Positions 44,184 through 49,364 of a stretch of 49,364 nt of DNA are shown here, one piece after another. This DNA comes from Rhodopirellula sp. (GTDB taxonomy: Bacteria; Planctomycetota; Planctomycetia; Pirellulales; Pirellulaceae), in NCBI GenBank assembly GCA_002690925.1, contig NZGD01000007.1, positions 1-49,364 of the forward strand. Direction: 5' to 3'. Under the pieces are notes generated by a model that was given only the letters and a program-made list of their open reading frames with translations, was not told where the DNA came from and searched no databases. Position numbers and translations under genes: made by a program. Positions within the stretch are counted from its first letter, which is position 1, and each line of letters opens with the position of its first letter.

Positions 44184-44369
44184 GATTTGATCAGGTATTT
44201 CAAGGGAAAGGGAACAAAGCACATTTGACGTGACGCCGCAGCAGGACAAGCAGTTTAGCTGCAAACTTGTTGTCGCGGGACCAAGCAACAGCAGTACAAC
44301 CGCGGCAATCGAAAGGTGGATTTGCACGCGTTCAACCGAGCCAACCTGGCCTGACTTAACAAAACAGGG

Positions 44370-46034
44370 ATGCACCCACCGGTCGTTCTCTCTGCCCCTC
44401 GACTCCACTCTCCAGCACAAACAGGAGATCCAACCATCACATTAGCGCCCCCCGATTTAATTGTTCTGGTGACCTATGTAGTCGTGGTGATTGCCTTTGG
44501 CTGCTGGTTTATCCGCAAGAGCGGAACATCCGATGAGTTCATGGCAGCTGGTGGTTCACTGCCGGGCTGGGCAGTCGGAATGTCGATTTTCGGTACCTAC
44601 CTGAGCAGCAATACGTTCTTGGGTAATCCCGGAAAAGCTTACGGCGGAAACTTTAATGCCTATTTATTCACACTTTCGTTACCACTGGCAGTCTGGATCG
44701 CCGCCAAATACTTTGTTCCTTTCTATCGCAAACACGGACAAATCTCGGCTTACCAGCATCTGGAAGACCGCTTTGGGTTATGGGCCCGGACTTACGCCAT
44801 GCTGTGTTACCTTCTCACGCAAATCGCAAGGGTCGGCACCATCATGTTTGGAGTGGCAATTGGACTCCATGCCCTGACGGATTGGGATGTCACTACCATC
44901 ATCATGGCAACAGGCTTCCTTGTCACGCTGTACACTCTGCTGGGTGGCATTGAGGCCGTGATTTGGACGGACGTTATCCAATCCATCGTCTTGATGGGAG
45001 GAGCACTTCTCATTTTCGGGATGTTGATTTTCAGCATGCCCGAGGGCCCAACCCAAGCTTGGGCGATTGCGAAGCATGCTGGAAAAATGGAACTCGGTAG
45101 CTGGGATATCGATCCGACACAAAGCACTGTATGGGTGATGCTGCTATTTGGCTTATTCATCAACCTCACGAATTTTGGCATCGACCAAAGCTTTGTACAG
45201 CGTTACCACACTGCTTCCAGCGAGCAGGAAGCCAAGCGAGCGGTGTGGCTTGGCGCGTTCATGTATGTCCCAATCTCGTTATTGTTCTTTTTCATCGGCG
45301 CTGCGCTCTTCGCTTATTACGAAACGCAACCAGGCTTGCTGGACGAGGTGCGACAAACCGTGGCAGCTCAGAATTCTGTAGACATGGCAACCCTAAAAGC
45401 AGCCGACATCGGTGACCGGGTACTGCCACATTTCATAGCTACAAAGCTGCCGCCGGGCCTTGCTGGCTTACTGATTGCTGCCATTTTTGCTGCGGCCATG
45501 AGCAGTATTGATACGTCACTCAATTCCTCTGCGACCGTCATTCTGAAAGACTTGTACCAACGCTACTGCAAGCCTGAGGTCAAGGAACGAGAAGCAATGT
45601 ACGTTCTCAGAATTGCAACGATTGCCATCGGTTTTATCGGCACGATGACAGCACTTCTCTTGATTGGGCAAAAGAGCATTCTGGATGCGTGGTGGCTTTT
45701 GCAAGGTGTATTTTCCGGCGGAATGCTGGGACTATTCCTGCTGGGGATCATGACGCGACACGCCAATGCAGTCAGCGGTTTGATCGCCATCATGGTTGGT
45801 GTATCGGTAATTGGTTGGATGACCTTATCACCAAAAACGGATGCCCTACCAGACATGCTTCGCAATCCGCTTCACGCTAATCTTACGATCGTTGTGGGAA
45901 CCATAACCATCTTTCTCACAGGGCTCCTGATCAGCCGTCTTGCAAATCCAGTCTCTGCTCCAAGCTCGAATACTGAGCTAGAGAAACCCCTCGAAACAAA
46001 ACTTAAAGAGCCGGGTGAAGCCGGGCCAGAATGA
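44370..46034 (+). CDS. Sodium:solute symporter (SSS family)
   Basis: A 554-residue inner-membrane Na+-coupled transporter of the SSS/SLC5 family, with about thirteen hydrophobic segments. Family features are the early block LIVLVTYVVVVIAFGCWF, the GSLPGWAVGMSIFGTYLSS stretch of helix 2, and the Na2-site region of helix 8-9, LIAAIFAAAMSSIDTSLNSS. The likely substrate is a sugar, sugar acid or similar solute; the gene is followed by a TIM-barrel isomerase-like gene 309 bases downstream on the same strand, which fits carbohydrate uptake. The start sits 186 bases after the divergent jelly-roll gene. Confidence 0.92.
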   Translation: MHPPVVLSAPRLHSPAQTGDPTITLAPPDLIVLVTYVVVVIAFGCWFIRKSGTSDEFMAAGGSLPGWAVGMSIFGTYLSSNTFLGNPGKAYGGNFNAYLFTLSLPLAVWIAAKYFVPFYRKHGQISAYQHLEDRFGLWARTYAMLCYLLTQIARVGTIMFGVAIGLHALTDWDVTTIIMATGFLVTLYTLLGGIEAVIWTDVIQSIVLMGGALLIFGMLIFSMPEGPTQAWAIAKHAGKMELGSWDIDPTQSTVWVMLLFGLFINLTNFGIDQSFVQRYHTASSEQEAKRAVWLGAFMYVPISLLFFFIGAALFAYYETQPGLLDEVRQTVAAQNSVDMATLKAADIGDRVLPHFIATKLPPGLAGLLIAAIFAAAMSSIDTSLNSSATVILKDLYQRYCKPEVKEREAMYVLRIATIAIGFIGTMTALLLIGQKSILDAWWLLQGVFSGGMLGLFLLGIMTRHANAVSGLIAIMVGVSVIGWMTLSPKTDALPDMLRNPLHANLTIVVGTITIFLTGLLISRLANPVSAPSSNTELEKPLETKLKEPGEAGPE

Positions 46035-46343
46035 AAAACAGTGCCATGTCCAAAGATTAATTTCCAGCCCTCGCCATGACATCGGCCCACCAAGACCAAA
46101 TGCTGCCTGCCTTTACAGCCTTCGCAAGAATTCCGTAACGTGCAGGCCAATGGGAAATCAATTGGGCAACGTGACGTGTTGAGTAGGACCAACATCACAG
46201 CAGCGTCACCCCCCAAACACTGCATGCAGTCTTCTCTCCCACTCAGCGTGTTACAAGTTACAATGCAATGATGACATTTGCGTTAACTTTCGTTGCCTAT
46301 ATCTCACGCTATTCGCAACTCAACTTTAGGAAATAAATTACTC

Positions 46344-47282
46344 ATGTTTCGACGTCAGTTTCTAACGACGGCCGCGGCTTCAGTTGCTGCTTCGGCTGCT
46401 TTGCCCACACTTTCATTCGCAGATCACCATGAGGGAGACGCTCCTTTCAAAATTTCCCTCGCTGAGTGGTCATTGCATCGAACACTTCGTGACAAATCCA
46501 AAAATCTGACGAATCTTGATTTCCCCCGTGTGACAAAACAGGAATTTGGGATCGATGCGGTTGAGTACGTCAATCAGTTTTTCAAAGACAAGGCGAAAGA
46601 TGACAAGTACCTTGCCGAACTGAAGCAACGCTGCAACGACGAGGGAGTCAAGAGTCTGTTGATCATGGTTGATGGTGAAGGACGACTTGGTGCAGCGTCA
46701 GACGCGGAACGCACGAAAGCAGTCGAAAATCACTACCAATGGGTCGATGCCGCCAAGTCACTGGGTTGTCACTCGATTCGAGTCAATGCTGGCAGCAGCG
46801 GCAGCTACGAAGAACAACAAAAATTAGCTGCTGATGGCCTGCGACGCCTAAGCGAGTACGCAAAACCACACGGCCTCAATGTGATTGTCGAGAACCATGG
46901 TGGACTGAGCAGCAATGGAGCGTGGCTGGCAGGCGTGATCACCATGGTCGGCATGGAAAACTGCGGCACACTTCCAGACTTTGGTAACTTTTACATCAAA
47001 CGCGGGAATAACCCCGAGATCTACGATCGCTACCAAGGTGTCAACGAATTGATGCCATTCGCGAAGGCCGTCAGCGCCAAAACGCATGACTTTGACGAGA
47101 ACGGAAATGAGACCCACACCGACTACGAAAAAATGATGCGTATCGTTTGCGACAAGCATCAGTACCACGGCTACGTCGGCATTGAATATGAGGGTGGAAA
47201 AGTCGGCGAAATGGAAGGTATCCGTAAAAGCAAAGCTTTGCTGGAACGGATTGCGAAAAAGCTCGCATCCAAAGCGGGCTAA
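46344..47282 (+). CDS. Tat-exported sugar isomerase/epimerase-like TIM-barrel protein
   Basis: A 312-residue AP endonuclease 2-type TIM barrel of the sugar phosphate isomerase/epimerase superfamily, exported by the Tat pathway ([19 protein letters not shown] near the N-terminus). Metal ligands are suggested by Glu in VIVENHGG, Asp in LPDFGNFY, and Glu in GIEYEGGK. Planctomycetes carry many such exported barrels; isomerisation of free sugars is inferred, not shown. AGGAAA lies 12-14 bases before the ATG at 46344. The upstream symporter suggests the substrate is imported or generated at the surface. A hairpin follows the stop within 20 bases. Confidence 0.85.
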   Translation: MFRRQFLTTAAASVAASAALPTLSFADHHEGDAPFKISLAEWSLHRTLRDKSKNLTNLDFPRVTKQEFGIDAVEYVNQFFKDKAKDDKYLAELKQRCNDEGVKSLLIMVDGEGRLGAASDAERTKAVENHYQWVDAAKSLGCHSIRVNAGSSGSYEEQQKLAADGLRRLSEYAKPHGLNVIVENHGGLSSNGAWLAGVITMVGMENCGTLPDFGNFYIKRGNNPEIYDRYQGVNELMPFAKAVSAKTHDFDENGNETHTDYEKMMRIVCDKHQYHGYVGIEYEGGKVGEMEGIRKSKALLERIAKKLASKAG

Positions 47283-47299
47283 GCATCGCCAAGGCTCTC

Positions 47300-47333
47300 A
47301 ACCGCGTCCCGGTGAACGCCGGGACGCAGGTTT
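47300..47333 (+). terminator. Terminator-like hairpin after TIM-barrel gene
   Basis: AACC plus GCGTCCCGG (47300-47312) pairs with CCGGGACGC, a bulged A, and GGTT (47319-47332), loop TGAACG. A weak T tract (TTTCCT) follows. It is a likely terminator of the plus-strand gene ending at 47282. Confidence 0.7.
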
Positions 47334-47488
47334 CCTCAGATGTTCTTACTAATCAACACGCAATCACGAAAACCTTGGAAATCGAGCACGACAATAAAAT
47401 CCAAAATCGAAACGATGACGGCCAGCACCCATAAAACTCGACTGTTCCCAAGCTGTGATTTCAGAAGTCCGCTTGCAGTGACGCAGCC

Positions 47489-47983
47489 TTAAGACCGACT
47501 CTTCGCCGCGTAGACCTCGGCGTACTCGATTGCCCAAGAATCGATCAACCGCTCAAACTCCTCGATCTCGACCTCACTAACTGCCACAAAATGACTGCGA
47601 TTGAATAATTCCCGATTCATCACCGTGCCCTTGCCTTTCAAATCAAGAACATTCAGATCCGTGTGGGGTCTGATCACCATTTCGAGTCGGCTGTATTGAT
47701 TTGTGCGCTGACCAGACACAATCCGCAAATCATCGCGGAAGCACGCGGAACCCCAGCCTACCTCACCGAACAATGACTCGCTCTGGAATCCAGGGAAGTG
47801 ATCTGCCACACGATTGATTGCACTTTCAATCCGATCAGACAGCGAAAGACGGTACGAGGTATGCAGCCGCCGAATCTCCTCTGCACTCAGCTCACTCTGT
47901 CGCTGCTGCGATACTTTGGCATCAGCGCGTCGCTGTCCACGTGAAATCGCCGATTCCAATCTTGATTCAAAATCGTCACTCAT
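47489..47983 (-). CDS. Hypothetical protein coupled to S1-domain gene
   Basis: A 164-residue soluble protein with no recognised domain and no signal peptide or membrane segment. The N-terminal 35 residues are helical and charged; the middle FGEVGWGSACFRDDLRIV and the C-terminal acidic helix EIEEFERLIDSWAIEYAEVY are its distinctive parts. Its ATG overlaps the stop of the S1-domain gene by four bases (ATGA), so it is probably translated with it and functions in the same process. Nothing else in the window resembles it. Function unknown. Confidence 0.72.
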   Translation of the reverse strand: MSDDFESRLESAISRGQRRADAKVSQQRQSELSAEEIRRLHTSYRLSLSDRIESAINRVADHFPGFQSESLFGEVGWGSACFRDDLRIVSGQRTNQYSRLEMVIRPHTDLNVLDLKGKGTVMNRELFNRSHFVAVSEVEIEEFERLIDSWAIEYAEVYAAKSRS

Positions 47984-49347
47984 GACGCAGGCTTATCCGA
48001 TGCTGGGGAGGAGTCGGACCCTTCTTGATCCGCAACTGGCGGTGTAGGTTCACTTTGCGATGAAGATTCAGCTGACTGCGGGCTTGCAACATTAGCGTCT
48101 GCATCTGGCGATGCGGATACCGCTCCGCCAGAATCGACCTCGACAGTTCGACTTCCGGACTCAGGAACTGGCCCCCCGGACTCAGCAACTGGACTCGTAC
48201 TTTCGGTCACAGACACACCGGCGCTGGAAGCCGTATCGCCGGCAGCACTCGCAGGACCTGCCTTTTTCTTTTTGGCTTTCTCCGGCTTGGCTTCCTCGCC
48301 GCCGGCAGGAGGCGTGTAGAACTGCATCAAATCACCGAATGAACGCAAAGGCTCTTCACCCTTCTGCATCGCATCGCTGATGGGCTTGGTTTCTTTTTTA
48401 CCCACGACCCGATACGACTCTGGCTTTTTATCACGCCCCCGTGCGCCACGTCCTCGACCGCCATCTCGCGATCGCCCTCCGCGTCCCTGATCGCGACCAC
48501 GACCACCACCACGTGCTTGTCCGCCGCCTTGTCCGCCGCCACGAGCTTGGCCGCCTTGACCACCACGAGCTTGGCCGCCTTGACCACCACGAGCTTGGCC
48601 GCCTTGACCACCACGAGCTTGTCCACCTTGTCCACCACGAGCTTGACCACCACGTGCTTGGCCTCCGCGACCTTGGCCTCCGCGTGAACGATCATCGCGG
48701 CTTCGCCTGGCTTCCGACAGCTCTGCCTCTCGCTGTGGCGATACAGCGCTCAACGCAACACGCCGACGCTTTTCGTCAATGCCGGTCACCCATGCAGTAA
48801 CCACATCACCCACCTGAACTGCCTCGTGCAAATCCTCAACGTAGGTATCAGACACACGACTCACATGAACCAAACCGCTGCAATCGGGCGCTAGTTCCAC
48901 AAACACGCCGAATGGCATCACACCAACGACGACTCCGACAACAGAATCTCCCTGCTTGAGGCCCTTGATGGACGGCATGGTACTTAGAACGGCAGGCGGG
49001 TCACCGGTACTATCGCTATCACCAAAGGGATCGCAAAGCCACTGAACCAACTGGTTCGCTCGCTTGGATCCAATCTGCCACTCTTTTACACACTTGTCGA
49101 TTTTCGCCTGCTCAGGCCGCGGCCTGCGAATACGTTCTTGTACGTCGACGGCCTCTGCAGATGCAACTTCCTTCGTAACCGTCACTTCCGCAGCAGGATC
49201 GGATGGTTCCTCTTCCTTAACGTTAGCTTCCTCTGCGATCGCATCAGCAGCGTCCGTGGCATCGCCGGTTGCCGCGTCACTCTCAGCGGGCTCTAAATTC
49301 GCTGAGTCGACAGTCGCATCAGACCCAGCCGCACGGGCATCGGCCAT
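47980..49347 (-). CDS. S1-domain protein with RGG/Q repeat tract, start open
   Basis: At least 455 residues. In order: acidic Ala/Glu-rich N-terminus (1-70), a helical segment (80-107, DKCVKEWQIGSKRANQLVQW), one S1 RNA-binding domain (about 128-202, GDSVVGVVVGVMPFGVFVEL and SGLVHVSRVSD), an Arg/Gly/Gln tract (about 222-306, units GGQARGGQ), a basic linker, and a Ser/Pro/Glu-rich tail. The frame remains open upstream of the ATG to the window edge (EASAQ), so the true start may lie outside. RNA binding is likely. It is the first gene of an operon with the following hypothetical protein. Confidence 0.8.
   Translation of the reverse strand: MADARAAGSDATVDSANLEPAESDAATGDATDAADAIAEEANVKEEEPSDPAAEVTVTKEVASAEAVDVQERIRRPRPEQAKIDKCVKEWQIGSKRANQLVQWLCDPFGDSDSTGDPPAVLSTMPSIKGLKQGDSVVGVVVGVMPFGVFVELAPDCSGLVHVSRVSDTYVEDLHEAVQVGDVVTAWVTGIDEKRRRVALSAVSPQREAELSEARRSRDDRSRGGQGRGGQARGGQARGGQGGQARGGQGGQARGGQGGQARGGQGGQARGGGQGGGQARGGGRGRDQGRGGRSRDGGRGRGARGRDKKPESYRVVGKKETKPISDAMQKGEEPLRSFGDLMQFYTPPAGGEEAKPEKAKKKKAGPASAAGDTASSAGVSVTESTSPVAESGGPVPESGSRTVEVDSGGAVSASPDADANVASPQSAESSSQSEPTPPVADQEGSDSSPASDKPAS
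48540..48635. repeat. 24-base tandem repeat within S1-protein gene
   Basis: Three identical copies of a 24-base unit (CACGAGCTTGGCCGCCTTGACCAC as two blocks, at 48540-48563, 48564-48587, 48588-48611) and a diverged fourth (48612-48635) lie head to tail. On the minus strand they encode GGQ-GGQAR periodic residues of the RGG/Q tract. Exact identity suggests recent slippage or homogenisation, so copy number may vary between strains. Confidence 0.85.
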
Positions 49348-49364
49348 TTGGGCACTGGCTTCAG

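Noticed and set aside
48441..48800. Plus-strand histidine/leucine-rich repetitive open frame (HHELGRLD repeats)
   Set aside because: It is the reverse-strand shadow of the RGG/Q tract of the S1-domain gene, which has a real domain structure.

Overview
The window looks like chromosomal DNA from a Planctomycetota bacterium, most likely of the Rhodopirellula/Pirellulaceae type. The evidence is gene content typical of that group: two secreted sulfatases, DUF1501, DUF1080, a DUF1559 prepilin-like protein, a CXXCH cytochrome-like protein, an EF-hand esterase, a MJ0042-type zinc-ribbon membrane protein, an FHA coiled-coil protein, and an ECF sigma factor followed by a kinase-leader-like gene. Most genes lack strong Shine-Dalgarno sites. 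No rRNA, tRNA, CRISPR array, transposase or phage gene was recognised.

Layout. 0-5 kb (minus strand): regulatory genes, namely an ECF sigma factor overlapping a kinase-leader-like protein, and a 937-residue FHA/coiled-coil membrane protein. 5-10.7 kb: a DksA/TraR zinc-finger protein, a DegP/HtrA-like secreted protease, a translationally coupled rhomboid protease and MATE transporter, and an A-type Fe-S carrier. 10.8-22.7 kb: secreted polysaccharide-processing enzymes (iduronate-2-sulfatase-like enzyme, SASA esterase, EF-hand esterase, DUF1080 protein, and a sulfatase fused to an esterase), with a VOC protein, a cytochrome-like protein and pheT among them. 22.9-29.2 kb: a zinc-ribbon membrane protein and a type IIA topoisomerase A-B operon. 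29.2-34.5 kb: two small secreted aromatic-rich proteins, then tadA-tadB-tadC. 34.7-39.4 kb: an isochorismatase-like lipoprotein, an orphan DUF1501 protein, and ftsQ-like plus murB-like genes. 39.4-40.4 kb: about 1 kb without a convincing gene, carrying short degenerate repeats. 40.4-49.4 kb: a Gfo/Idh/MocA-like protein, a DUF1559 protein, a Nudix hydrolase, a jelly-roll protein, an SSS symporter, a Tat-exported TIM-barrel protein, and a two-gene operon with an S1-domain protein that carries an RGG/Q repeat tract.

How they fit together. The sulfatases, esterases, DUF1080 protein, symporter and TIM-barrel protein suggest breakdown and uptake of sulfated, acylated polysaccharide, but they are scattered rather than in one operon. 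The tad genes supply the ATPase and two platform proteins of a Flp-type secretion/pilus system without its pilin or outer-membrane parts. The murB-ftsQ pair keeps the dcw-cluster gene order in a lineage known to lack FtsZ, and this murB appears to have lost catalytic residues.

Limits. Everything was read by eye without database searches. Family calls rest on motifs and length. Several start codons were moved inward from the longest open frame because the outer start is GTG/TTG or lies upstream of a signal peptide. The gene at the right edge stays open to the window end.
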